Shown piece after piece: positions 24,698 through 35,906 of a DNA stretch of 64,000 nt (position 1 is its first letter; every line of letters starts with the position of its first letter). The translations under genes were made by a program, and so were the position numbers. Below the pieces are notes generated by a model that did no database searches, had not been told where the DNA came from, and was given only the letters and a program-made list of their open reading frames with translations. The DNA comes from Marthasterias glacialis (Eukaryota > Echinodermata > Asteroidea > Forcipulatida > Asteriidae), in contig OU452224.1 of the NCBI GenBank assembly GCA_911728455.2, positions 2,728,001 to 2,792,000 of the forward strand, given 5' to 3'.

Positions 24698-27600
24698 GTG
24701 TGTGTCATGAACAACGTGAAAATATTATTCAAGCAAGCATAACAATACAGAAAACCTGCTTGCATAAAACAATACATGTTATATTGTTTTTAGAGAGTGA
24801 AGCTTTTCCTATATACAGGTAGTAAATAGCTATTTTAGCCAGGATACGTGTGTCTTGATTATGTACACAATTTCATTTCTTACTAACTGCAGATATAGAA
24901 AAGGCTCTGGTGAAGGAGGAGTCTTTGGAAAAGATCGATTCATTCCCAACCCCTGACGATAAGCCCGAGGCACCACAGGAGGAAAAAGAGATAGTAAAAG
25001 ATGAAATGGATGAGGTCATCAATGATAATGTGGAAGAAGATACAGGTGATGTAATTGACGGTGACATCGTGGATGGGGAAGCCCCTTTAGAGAGTAGTGA
25101 GTCAGATCTCCTCGATTACCTTATGCTGGAACCATCCATGGATTATTACTCACTTGAAGAGAGCGCACTCTCCCCGTGGCTATACGACCTCCCAAATGAG
25201 CCCAGTATTGGCGAAGTGCTTGAAGAGTCCCAGACGTGGTCCAGCGACTTTGATATTTTCGATGAGTATTTTGAGTCCTACTACGGATCCAGTGCTGTTG
25301 ATGACGAGGTTGACAATAGAATCGATCTCGATATTCCTGGTGGAGCCTTCGATGGGATCCCGGTTGAAGAAATGAATAACCGGGTGGATCAGACTGTTGA
25401 TGAGTTCTTGTGTCAGTTGGGATTGTGCGATGGTGACAGCGCTCAGTTGGCTGAGTCAAACGAAGAGCAACTTGAGCCCAATGGAGTCCAGTTCACAGAA
25501 GGAATGATGGGAAACGAGAAAGAGGAAGTTCAAGATGAGAAAGATATATATACCATAGAAACCAAACCCGATGATCAAACAAAGGAAGATACAAATACTT
25601 CCGTGTCAGATGTCAAGGGTGAAGATATCCAAAGTCGTTCTAAGCGAGCTGTGTCATCATTACCCGAGGCCGGTACAAGACATCGAAGCAAGCGAGACCT
25701 TTCCTGGGATGAACCAGACCAAGTTCAATCTGACCTAATTGAGAAAATCAACGCCCTTGAGAGACTACAAGCACAAGGTGAGGAGGCAACTCACATAGAC
25801 CAAGTATTGACACCCGAGGAACGCTTCGAGGATCTGATAAAGTACTTTAAAGACGAGGCTGATGAAAACGCTGACAGGGAGGGGGAGGAGTTCTACATTG
25901 GGGCTCCAGAACAAGTTTACAATGATGTTGCTGTGGATGCAGCAGCAAATAATTTCAACGATGAAATCGAAGAGGTTGGAGAAGAGGAAGGTGGCGAGAA
26001 TGAGACAGAAGAAGGAGGAGAGTTCCTTGACGAGGATGACGAGATGGATGATGATGATGACGAAGAAATTGATGAGGAAGGCTGGGGTGCTTACCTCGTC
26101 CCAGGTTCACCCTACAGGGAAGGTACTCTCACGTACGATGGGTATAAGCGAGATGATGAGAAGGAGTCCCTGAAGGTCTATGTTGAGAGCTTACCGAATC
26201 TTGAAGGTTACCGCAAGAGGAGTGACCGATCAGGTAATACTAAAAAACAATTGAGACCTTCTCTGCCAGTTGAATGTACTCAAAACTCCTTTTCTTTATT
26301 GGATGATTCACAATGTGTTCAAATCTCATCTGTTGTACTTTTGCAAACTAAACGGGCAGTACTGAACCAAAACATTTTTTAGTTGTACTATAACTTAGCC
26401 CACTTTTAACATGACTGTGAGATCGGCATGTTTTTTTTTATGAATCATGACTCCCGAGAGAATTTATTATTTTAAATTAACTCTGTTTTATTGCAATATT
26501 CATTCTTTCTCAACAGAATATCTAGATATTGATCCCCGCTCTACAGATTTCCTCAGACAAATTGATCCACGAAGTCCTCCTGACGAGATCCGCTACCCTA
26601 AAACGGGACTTGAGCCATTCTCGCGAGAAAAATATTTCCCAGTCTTTTCAGCCTCTGACGCCATGGCAGATGAAGCGATACTTGATCCTGATTGGACAGT
26701 TGGAGTTGAACGTAATGATGCACTTGTTAAGTACAATGAACTCCTGGATCTTCTGAACACTGAACTTGAAGCCGCTGTTTTGATATCGTCCATCGAAGAC
26801 ATGGCAGCTGAACTTGGACGGAACCAACTGCTGCTGGATGAACTAGAGAGAGAAGAGGCAGAGGATGAACTGCAGCTGGCTTTGGATGAAAAAAACCAAG
26901 ATATACTTGGTTTTCTGAATGCTGAAAACAGTCGTCAAGTGAAGAGAACCCCGCGTGTTATTGATTATCAGGATTTTAATGAGTACCCACCGGTGTTTCA
27001 GAGATCTTTTTCGCCTACTGGGAGAGGTCTAGAGAGCTTGAGTGATGAGGAGCTTCTTAGTCTGTACAACGAGTACCTCCATGAAGCTGAGGAGGAGGAT
27101 AATTGGGGAGACTTCGTGTACCAGCCACGGACGAGACGTGATGGGGAGGATATCTTACCAGGTCCCCATGTGGGTTACTACGTCCAGGGGAGGATGATTG
27201 GGGACCTCATGAAGCCCAAACGCAACGAGGAGGATGGGTACCAGAACCCCTACATCCTACTTCAACCCTCTGATCTCGGCTACGAGCAGTGGCCTGGTGA
27301 CTTCGATGTCTACTACGACACGAGAGATGGGAGCTTTATCATGGAGCCAGAGCCAAATGATGAGATGCTTGTTTCTGATGAGGCCTTACTTGACACTATT
27401 GGGCTATCAGGAAAAAACGTCGTCGCAGATGAGGAGGAAGAGGAGGGGGAGGAGGAGGACGGGGGATGGGGAGATTTTAAAGACAACATTGATGACTTTC
27501 AAGATGATGTAAGTTACATCAATTCATTGATTCAATAATTGCCACAAGTTTTATATTTACCATAAGACGTGCGGATTTCATATTTAAAAGAAACATTAAC

Positions 27601-30600
27601 CACAAAATGCGCGCTTGGAATTATCTTTAGAGTCTTTTCCGGGAATCGAATTGTTTTTCTTTGTGGGGGGGGGCTCACTTTTAAGCACCTGTGATAACAG
27701 CAATGTTTAAAAAACATGACAGTTAGCGTTGTTGCTATTTTTTGCCCATGAGAGTGGGAGGGAAATCGTGACATTAGTTTATGAAACTTATAACGAAGTA
27801 CGCGGTTCGAGCAGAGAAACTTCTATAGCGTGTATCTCGAGGGAAACGCAGTGTTGACACGTCTATGTGAGTTTAGCTCTATCACTTTGCACGTTTTTAA
27901 TCGAAACTCTGTCACCAGCTAATTCCTCATCCACCCACGGGCTGATTCAAATGATATGGATTCCCGGTTCAGCCACTCATCACTTGTTAGACGAGGCGAG
28001 AAATAGACACGATAAACTCCATTGTTTTTGTCACTTTGAAACGCCAATATATCTAGTAATAATCTATCGACAAACAATCGCTGTTGTCAATAAGAACCTG
28101 CCACAAGAGGGGATACTTTATGTTAGGCTTCATGTATTGTGTGCGTGGATATATCATAACTTTTTTTTTCTTCTTTTTTCCCTGGAGGGGGAAATTTATT
28201 CAAGTTTCTTCAATGTACAAAGCTACACAAACTACTGGTAAAACCAACTACTTATAGAACGATACTAAGAGAGAAATGGCAAATTGCAAAAACAGAAAGT
28301 TCGATAATTATGCAAGGCATTTAGTTGGTACATAGCAATACAAAAGGCTCCCATTTGGTATTGAACTTATCTAAGTTGTTATTCTTAACAAAGATAGTTT
28401 TTTCCATTACAAAATAATGATTTATTTCCTTTTTGATAAGAACAAATGAGGGCTTTCTGTCGTTCATCTTCATCCGATAAATATGAAAACGGCAAAGAAT
28501 GAGAATTAAATTGAGAGCAGACCATTTTCTATTAAGGACACCAAACAGCTTGGTCGTGTTGTCAAAATTAATGTCAATGTTCAGTGTATTAGTCAACCAG
28601 TGTTTTATCTGACGCCAAAAATACAGAGACACCTTGCAATTACAAAACAAGTGGACTAGTGTCTCTTCTTCCATTTTACAAAAAGTACACAGATTAGAAT
28701 TCTTCCGACCAATTTTAGAAAGAAAGGAGTTTACACCCAGAATTCTATGCACCAATCTAAACTGGAACCAACGTAACTTGGTGTCACATGTACAGTTAAA
28801 AGGTACACCGCAGAAAATGTGCCATTGAGGAATCGGAAAAATCACGCCAATTTTTTCTTCCCATTTAACAATAAACTTGTGCACAACTTTTTTGGTGGAG
28901 GTGAAAACACTGTACTGACGGGTGGAGCCCTTTATATCCATCAACAAAGTCTCAAAATTAAATGGTAAAAAAGGGCGAGCAATTTCTGAGGTTACTCCAT
29001 TCAGTACATTACGGAAGGAATGTTTGATCGCATTGACCACGCCCCCGTACTCTAAAAATGTGTTCTGACCCTGAATTTCCTTTGAAATGCCACAAGAGAA
29101 AGAGCCACCCCTTGCGAGTCAAAAATGTCACACACAAAGTTCACACCCTTTTCGGCCCAGTGTTTATAGTTAATGTGTTTGTTACCGACCATAATATTCT
29201 GATTGTACCACAACACATTTTTCAAAGCGTCAATTTGACTGGCAGGTACATGACACTTAACAAAGCTGCACCAAGCATTAAGGACATCAATCCAAAAATG
29301 GGCTCTGAAAGAGTTTTCAGCCAAAACCCAGTTAACTTTGATGTGCTCACAAGTTCAGCAACTTCCCGGTTCAGCCACTCATCACTTGTTAGACGAGGCG
29401 AGAAACAGACACGATAAACTCCATTGTTTTTGTCACTTTGAAACGCCAATATATCTAGTAATAATCTATCGACAAACAATCGCTGTTGTCAATAAGAACC
29501 TGCCACAAGAGGTGATACTTTATGTTAGGCTTCATGTATTGTGTGCGTGGATATATCATAACTTTAACGAGTACCAATCCTCCTCGAACATCTTGGTTCC
29601 CTGTATATGGAAGTACAATTGATTCCTGGTTTTGCATTGCAGGGACCAAACTATTTTTCCTTTTAACCTCACTTTGGTCGCATTGATTCGTTTGGAACGC
29701 ACTCGATGTGTTATTTTCTCCTTTTTTTTATTCGTTATGCATCTCAGATTGAGCTTCCAGCTTTTTTTTTTTACTTTTCATGTAATGCTTGTTACAAATA
29801 CATTCGCACACCGAGCCATTCAGTTTTTAAATTGAGAACTAGTTCTCTTGGGAGATTACGAGATTTCAACTATGAATAGCGTACTTCCAGGCGGATTGGT
29901 AGGCTCATAATTTTTTTAATTAGAATTTTTGCCTGAGTTATTCACCTCAAGTCCGTTCATATTTAGCCTTGTTGTCGTCATTGTTATCCTTGTCGTGTTT
30001 GAGCTCACTTCTCTTCAGGGGATGTCAGCTTGTGAATAGTAATTACAATCTTAACGAAATCTCTAAATTTAACCCCGAGGAAGTTTAAACAAAACACGAA
30101 CTGTTTTGCCTTGGTTTTGAACGTGCTAAAAAAAATTGCTGTTAGATTTTTTGTGTAAATATTAATTCAGTAATATCTTCAGAAACATAAATGTAGTGGC
30201 GTAACCACCGGAGTAGAGGGGCAGGAGCGTGCCCCCCCCCTACTTCGCCCCCTTGCCCCTTCGCCCCCATGCTCCATGCCCCCTTGCCCCCCCCCCCCCC
30301 CCCGATTGAGTTCAAATGAAAATATCTGGTATGTTGCTGCATAAATAACACATGAGTTTTGAAGTGGAATACAAGAAACTAAATTATGTTTGGGTGAAAT
30401 CACGGCTGCACGCATTGATCGATTTCATAAACACTGCGTGCCGGTGTCATAGGATATTCTGTCCAAGGGTAATGTGTCCACCATACGGTAAATTAACGTG
30501 GGCTGGAGGAGTTTATTCAAAAGAGGGCGCTATCAGAAGGAGTTAGTACACAATTCGCCGTGTGCTCGGACAGAATCTCCTGCCGGTCAGAATCTCCTTC

Positions 30601-30831
30601 CACACCGGTCATAATCCATTCTAAAAACTTGATGCACTGCATTGCTTTAGAAAACCAGTCATTTTAATTTTAATCTTAATTTTCTTCTTTGTATTTAAGT
30701 TAGAGGAAATTGACTTTGACATCGGTCAACTGGAAGAGCTTCGCCGACTGACGGAGTTTGCCGAGGCCTTGAATGAAGAAGACAAGGAGAAGGAAGAAGA
30801 AGAATTCTTGAGGGCGCTACTTTTTAATTGA
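24517..30831 (+). CDS. Granin-like acidic secretory/neuropeptide precursor (4 coding exons, 881 aa)
   Basis: Coding exons are 24517-24697, 24893-26233, 26517-27508 and 30700-30831. The phases (1, 1, 0) match at every junction and give 882 codons including the stop. Residues 1-25 or so are a signal peptide ending near VVYAAP. The mature chain is extremely rich in Glu and Asp (solid acidic tract about residues 419-457) and has only two cysteines, C234 and C239 in FLCQLGLC. Basic sites that prohormone convertases could cut are KR 311-312, 327-328, 479-480, RKR 501-503, KR 650-651, RTRR 712-715 and KR 742-743. Tryptophan-acidic motifs recur at W176, W458, W704, W766 and W825. Signal peptide, acidity, one possible disulfide loop and dibasic sites are the family traits of granins (chromogranins, secretogranins), which sort hormones into dense-core granules and yield peptides. 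I see no sequence match to a named granin, so the role is inferred. It could instead be a neuropeptide precursor of another kind or an acidic matrix protein. Confidence 0.8.
24893..26233 (+). CDS. Granin-like gene, exon 2 (acidic domain, Cys pair, dibasic sites)
   Basis: The acceptor is TAACTGCAG (24891-24892) and the donor CAG|GTAATA (26234). This exon encodes residues 61-507. It begins with a Glu-rich region, followed by an aromatic-acidic segment (about 135-190, containing DFDIFDEYFESYYG), the CQLGLC loop (234-239), two closely spaced KR sites (311-312, 327-328) that would free a peptide of 14 residues, and a near-continuous acidic tract ending in EEGWGAYLVP. It closes just after the RKR at 501-503. 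Confidence 0.85.
26517..27508 (+). CDS. Granin-like gene, exon 3 (candidate peptides between KR/RR sites)
   Basis: The acceptor is TTTCTCAACAG (26515-26516) and the donor GAT|GTAAGT (27509). It encodes residues 508-838. A helical, Leu/Glu-rich stretch (about 575-640) is followed by KR 650-651, a segment with NEYPPVFQRSF and LESLSDEELL, RTRR 712-715, KR 742-743 and a Tyr-rich segment with YEQWPGDFDVYYD. It ends with a polyglutamate tract and GGWGDFKDN. Confidence 0.85.
27961..28160. repeat. 200-bp direct repeat, copy 1 (left flank of the LINE)
   Basis: It matches 29363-29562 base for base except at two positions (T/C in GAGAAAYAGAC and G/T in AGAGGKGATAC). It abuts the poly(T) side of the LINE fragment, so the two copies look like a target-site duplication of about 200 bp. 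Confidence 0.9.
28161..29362 (-). mobile_element. 5'-truncated non-LTR retrotransposon (LINE) with RT C-terminal region
   Basis: Read on the minus strand, this 1.2-kb insert carries the C-terminal part of a LINE reverse-transcriptase ORF. One piece covers about 29357-29052 and the next 29040-28321; they are in different frames, so at least one indel near 29070-29085 disrupts the ORF. The second piece shows the zf-RVT pattern C-x2-C-x8-H-x4-C around LCTFCKMEEETLVHLFC, preceded by RWFQFRLVHRILGVNSFL, which is typical of L1/Tx1-like elements. A 3' untranslated stretch of 160 bases ends in an A-rich tail (28161-28179 as poly T). It lies inside the last intron of the granin-like gene, antisense to it. 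It has no endonuclease or RT catalytic core and is inactive. Confidence 0.9.
29363..29562. repeat. 200-bp direct repeat, copy 2 (right flank of the LINE)
   Basis: Second copy of the 27961-28160 sequence, 99% identical, adjoining the truncated 5' end of the LINE. Both copies keep the same open frame of about 65 codons, but only because one is a copy of the other. Confidence 0.9.
30192..30305. repeat. C-rich interspersed repeat fragment
   Basis: It starts AGTGGCGTAACCACC and passes into C-rich sequence ending in a run of 17 C (30287-30303). Related ends, CCAGTGGYGTWACYAGACA followed by G-rich or C-rich DNA, occur at about 35128-35155, 36604-36655 and 57872-57960. It is a dispersed family that I cannot name. 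Confidence 0.55.
30700..30831 (+). CDS. Granin-like gene, last exon (C-terminal helix)
   Basis: The acceptor is TTTGTATTTAAG (30698-30699), entered in phase 0. It encodes 43 residues, LEEIDFDIGQLEELRRL onward, an amphipathic acidic helix ending FLRALLFN and a TGA stop at 30829-30831. A conserved short helix at the extreme C terminus is also typical of chromogranin A, but I can claim only a resemblance in character. No other exon is needed in the intron before it. Confidence 0.8.
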   Translation, partial: LEEIDFDIGQLEELRRLTEFAEALNEEDKEKEEEEFLRALLFN

Positions 30832-30912
30832 AGCTAAAGACCACAGAAGATCCGTTTAGATATTAACAAAGGTCCCCATTGTTATCGTAACCAAAGCAAC
30901 GTCACAAAAGAC

Positions 30913-30918
30913 AATAAA
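30913..30918 (+). terminator. Candidate poly(A) signal of the granin-like gene
   Basis: AATAAA lies 82 bases past the stop codon. A second AATAAA at 31652-31657 would give a longer 3' untranslated region. The sequence alone cannot say which is used. Confidence 0.4.
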
Positions 30919-33346
30919 ATGGAATTTCCTCCAGCATTCACCAAAATCATCTGACCAGAAATGTTTCAAACTATTCTCTAACGAAGAAAATGGATCGCCA
31001 TACGTGTGATTAAAATTTAGTTATTAATACTTGCCGTTGATGTACAGACGGATGTCTTTTAAGTGTATTTTTTGTTTGTCATAATAGAACAAGTTGTGTA
31101 ATGTTGCCATCAATTGATAAATTGATTCTTTTGGGGAAAGCTAATGTTAACTATCTTAGTGTTGCCGTACTTATGATGAGAACGTTGTAAAGAAAATTAT
31201 ATCATGCTTTGAATATTGATTTGCCCAAATTTATTATAAATCTAGTGTGTACATTCCGAAAATATATTTTATTTTTGATGTTATAAATATAAAATAGTAT
31301 CAAACAAGCACAAGCCAATACCGGTGTACTTAATTAAAGTTATTTGATGGATAACTGTGTGTTTAAAATCAATAATTGTATAGGAATAGAAGATTAGAAT
31401 ATTACAGTATATCAATATTGTGCACAAAATACGCAAAATAATGCGGATTAATATATATGTGCAATATGTTTTGTTTAAAAAATGTGCAATAACTATAATA
31501 ACAGTAGGTATTGTGCGTTGTATGCTATGTGCTTAAAATATTTCTGTTTCGAAAGTTTGACATTTGCTGCCACGTGGTGTTATAAAATGTAGTTTGGGAT
31601 TACGATTGATTTGGTTTTCAGTGAAAGACTAGATTTTTACCAATCTAGTACAATAAAGTGTATCTGTATAATCTAATGCAGATAAATGTTTAAACCTAAA
31701 TGCTTTCAATCTAGATGCTTTTAAAAGCCTCTTAGCAGAAAACTTCGGTTTATGGTTTCGACAAATTGAGGAAATAAAATCCTCTTGATAACTTACCTGC
31801 AATCGTTTCGGTAAAATAATAGAACTGTTACGAACTCGAAAACCCTTTTAAAAATATGAAATTGAATTTCTCACCTCACTTATGAGTTTAATCAAATTTC
31901 AGACCTTGATGTACAATGGTATCGATTGACATAACTAGACTGGTCTTATCGAATGTATACGTCGCTAAATCAACTTGGTTGCACAGAGCTGTTTCTAAGC
32001 AGAAAATACTGTTCAATAAATTTCCTTAGTAAGATCAAATTAGCAGAGAACCAGCCATTAATAGGTTAATAATAAACATAGCACGATACTGTGTTGGTAA
32101 CTTGTTTTTGCCAAGCACAAATTTCCTGCTTATGAGCTGCAGTCTCAAGTTGAAGTTGGACCATTTCGTTAATATCATGATGAATTTGAAATCTTTACTG
32201 TTAAATTTATATTCTCAATACACATTAGAAATCATTATCTTATCACCTTAATTGTTTTGCCAGCTATACATGGTTATCAGTAGGGTAAAACCCCACAGTA
32301 TGGGTTATTATTATTTATCACAAGTGATAATTACTTATTACGTGGCAGCCATCTTGTCTTGCTTCCCAATCCACACCTGTAAGTCAAATATGTGGCTGCG
32401 ACTGTTGCTAAGGGAAGCCTACGCTTCAACGCATGTAAAATAATGTGTTGATTCAGCCGCAGCCGTCTGCAAATTCGATAACAACATGCAGGTCTCTGGT
32501 AGTGTAGTCTAATAAAGATGGCTGTCGCACATTGAAGTTATGATGTACAAACTAGACAAATGTTACAAATGTCAGGAACACAGTTGTTAAGCACTATTAC
32601 CAGCAAACTTGTATTTGTTTTGTGACACGGCTCACTTAATAGTATTTTACTGTAAGATTATTTTCTTTCACCCACATTGGTAATAAACCCACCAGAGCAT
32701 GAGAAGAGGTGACCATCAAAGCGTTAGTGTGTTTTTGGTGAGCACCCACATTTAGGTTGGGGATCGTAGAGACAGATATAATGAGGTAGTCATGAATCAT
32801 CAGCTTTGAAAATGATACCCTTTGCAGGTTTTTCAATCAGAACAAGAAAAACGTGAAGTACACCTACAATACTTCATTAAGATTGATGCACTGTTTAAAT
32901 AAAACTACGGGGATAAAAGGCGCTGGTGGTGCCAAAACGTTACTAATTTCGTTTGCATAATGGTGATTTCCTCACAAATGTGCATGGCGGTTCTAAATTT
33001 CAAATGAAATCATGTCAACTTGGTAATTCTTGTAGTTTTCTGCCCCTTTATTCGGTCCCTCCGATGTGTTATTACGCAATCTGCAGGCCATGAATGAGAA
33101 TTGATGTTTGCGCAGTTGTTCGTCGAAAGAGGGCGCTATTTTGGTTGACCGTAAAAAAAAGCTGCATACGTATTGTAACAAGAATTTCTTCTTGTCGGAT
33201 CCAATGACAATCTGGAGCAACAACACACGGTAAAAACTGGTATTTCTTATGTAATTTCTGAGAGCTTTATTGTCACACTTCTGTTCTTTTCCTTACACAA
33301 AAACCAGACTTAGAAGACGTCTCAGGCGAGCGGGTTTCCCGATCTT

Positions 33347-33408
33347 CCAGCAGGGGGCCCCGCCAGCGGATGGGTCCACCGTGGAGCCGTGCTGGCGCCC
33401 TCTGCTGG
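33347..33408. promoter_or_regulatory. Pair of oppositely oriented CTCF-like motifs
   Basis: 33395-33408 reads, on the minus strand, CCAGCAGAGGGCGC, a full match to the core CTCF consensus CCASYAGRKGGCRS. 33347-33360 on the plus strand reads CCAGCAGGGGGCCC, one mismatch. Their position between two convergent genes would suit a boundary element. CTCF occurs across bilaterians, but binding here is an inference. Confidence 0.4.
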
Positions 33409-34600
33409 CTGATCGGCATGAATGTTACAGTATTGAACCTGCGATATGTACGTTTTTTTATTCCCTTAACATTATTCAGAACTCGATTAGCTACGGTATT
33501 CAAAACAGTACAAACTCCGACTTAAGGACCTTTTTAGCAGAGCGGCGTTGTGAACCCCTGATTATGTACATTTCTCAAGTCGCTCCAGTTTGCAGAAGTA
33601 AATTGTGTCGTTTTGAACCCCCGATATTGAGAAATTTTACACCCTCCTTTTGTGTACACTGTATGCAGCACGTTGGACCCGTATTATGAGTGATTCCGTT
33701 ATCCCATTGGTTGCGTACAAAGTATGGTAAGGTCACTGTTCATGTTTTCAACTGCGCATGCTTGAACACGTGTTCTAACATGCTCATTCGTTTGTACCAA
33801 AGATACTACACCACCACACGTCACATACACCAACGCGCGAAATGGAGGCTTTCTTTCCGTGACTTCTGCGACTTCTACGACTTCGGGAATTGCTGGAAAA
33901 TCCCCGATTTTGACCCTTCGGACAAACGCCTGGTTTCACCTACCGTTGCACAGTGAAAGGTAAGTTTTATAGGCAAAATCATTATATATAATTTTATTAA
34001 GGGATGGCTAATAATGTGTGTAAACTCTCCCAAAACTTGTTTGCAAAAGTTTGGAAAAAGGTTATCGTCTGCTCAGAAATTCTGACGTCACTGACAACTG
34101 ACCAATCAGTGACTTGCAGAAGGAGCACACTTCATGCACTTGTCATTAATTGTTTCACTAAATGTTGAAACTGAGTTAATGAATGTTGCTTCGTAAAATA
34201 TTTATATTTTAAAACAAATTATATTTTTCAAATAATGTTTTTGAACATATTTTATGTGCAAAAATGTTTCTAACACTCGGTGTTGGTTCCATCATGTTCC
34301 ATGTACAAAACAAACTTGTACAAATTTGTGCCCCTGCCCTGCTCAGAACCCTCTCTCTCCCCTAACCTCCAGACTTCCCAAATAAATTGAAGAACAATAA
34401 ACCCTGAATGTCGATTAACTCTGTATAAAATCCTATGGCAATCATATTAATAATAATACCTTTATTCAAATCAGTTTATAAAATTTATAATCCAATCATA
34501 TTAAATGGAAGGAAACAAGCACCTGATCAGAATTTCCTGCCTAGTGTTTTGAGCGTGCTGTTTAGTGTTAGTGTTATAGGCAGTGCATGTTCTGTCATAG

Positions 34601-34775
34601 CATGTCGTGGCCGAGCGGTTTAGTGCATCGGACTCGAGTTCTGGTGGCTAAGTCATCAGGATGTGGGTTCGAATCCCTGTCATGACACTTGTGTCCTTGA
34701 ACAAGACACATATTTTTTAATTGCTTCTCTTCACAATATAGGCTGTATACTCCCATGGGAGCTGATAGGCATACA
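34601..34775 (+). repeat. tRNA-derived SINE, 5' fragment
   Basis: The head carries TGGCCGAGCGG and GGGTTCGAATCCC as in the copy at 6401, followed by CTTGTGTCCTTGAACAAGACAC. It then resembles the body of the 35.6-kb and 56.9-kb copies, including GTATACTCCCATGGGAGCTG. It is truncated and merges into C-rich repeat sequence. Confidence 0.8.
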
Positions 34776-35551
34776 AACCTGGGGGGCGGCGGCAAGGGGA
34801 CAGTTGCCCCCCCCCCCCCCCAACAAAAAAAGCTAGAAGAAAGGGGGGAAAAGGGACTTTTAATTGAAATTGATACTTATGTTTTTATCTGAGTAAAATT
34901 ACAGGCAAATCAACCCCTCTGCACCTCTTAACCAAAGAGTAGCAGTGAGTAGCGCAGTGACTGGGGGGGGGGGTAATAATGTTGGAGCACCATGAGCATC
35001 ACTGAGTGACAGATTTGAGTGTATAAATGTATGGTTCAGTATATCAATTAATATACATTGAAATTAATTGGTCAACTCTAACACCCCCCCCCCTCCGAAA
35101 ATTATGTCTTTGTCCCTGCCTGCCCTCAAAATGTCTGGTTTTGCCGCTGGTCAGATATTGCAAGTTTGTCAATGACAATTTTACAGGAATTTAAATTAGT
35201 TACAAATTACATGTAGTTACTTCGTCATTTTTCCTTTGCAGAAGTTTCTGCATTACAAAATGTAATTTGAATTTTAGTGTGCACATGATTAATTAAAAAA
35301 AACAAAAAATAAATAAATAACTCTTGAAGTACTGTATTGTGTATTTTAACGCACTCAAGCCCAAAGCCCTCAGAAAATTTTAATTTCTCCAAGGAATGTT
35401 GAGACATAGGTGAATCAATTTTTAATAACACAAACATAACGATCTGATTTTCCACTGATGTGTTGTAGTCTATGGCGTTGAAATTGGCGTTGAAAGTTTG
35501 GATATATCTTCTGTTTTATGGCCGAACTTGCTGGTTAGCATTAGAGCATTC

Positions 35552-35906
35552 ATAATAAAAGTAATAATAACTAGTTCTTATATAGCGCATTTTACAATAA
35601 AGTATCAATGCGCTTTACATTAGTGCCCTGGTCATTGGGCCAACAACATTCCTGTAATCTTTCTCAGCTCCCTGGGGAGTATACGGCCCTGAGCTGCTGT
35701 GGCGCCCCGAAGGCTTTTTTAAACACAATATTAACCTCTACCCTCGCAGGTACCCATTTATACCCCTGGGTGAAGAGAAGCAATTTTAGCAAAGCATCTT
35801 GCTCAAGGACACAAGTGTCATGACCGGGATTCGAACCCACACTCCGATGACTGGGCCACCAGAACTTGAGTCCGGTGCACTAGACCACTAGACCGCTAGA
35901 CCGCTC
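35552..35906 (-). repeat. tRNA-derived SINE, reverse orientation
   Basis: Read on the minus strand, a decayed tRNA-like head (B-box GGGTTCGAATCCC at about 35828-35842) is followed by CTTGTGTCCTTGAGCAAGATGC, a body with GTATACTCCCCAGGGAGC, and a tail GCGCTATATAAGAACTAG with TTATTATTAC at about 35560-35575. The first part of the head has lost its A-box to small local duplications of TAGACCGC. Confidence 0.8.

Noticed and set aside
25121-25459. 112-codon ORF antisense to granin-like exon 2
   Set aside because: It lies wholly inside a well-supported exon in the opposite strand and its composition mirrors the acidic repeats of that exon.
27867-28241. Protein-coding ORFs shared by 27867-28241 and 29338-29622
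   Set aside because: The shared 65 codons are only the duplicated flank of the LINE; there is no domain, start context or splicing support.
34807-34821. Poly(C) runs (also 2943, 30287, 36608, 56229) as G-quadruplex regulators
   Set aside because: They are single homopolymer runs at the edges of interspersed repeats, and homopolymer length is error-prone in sequencing.
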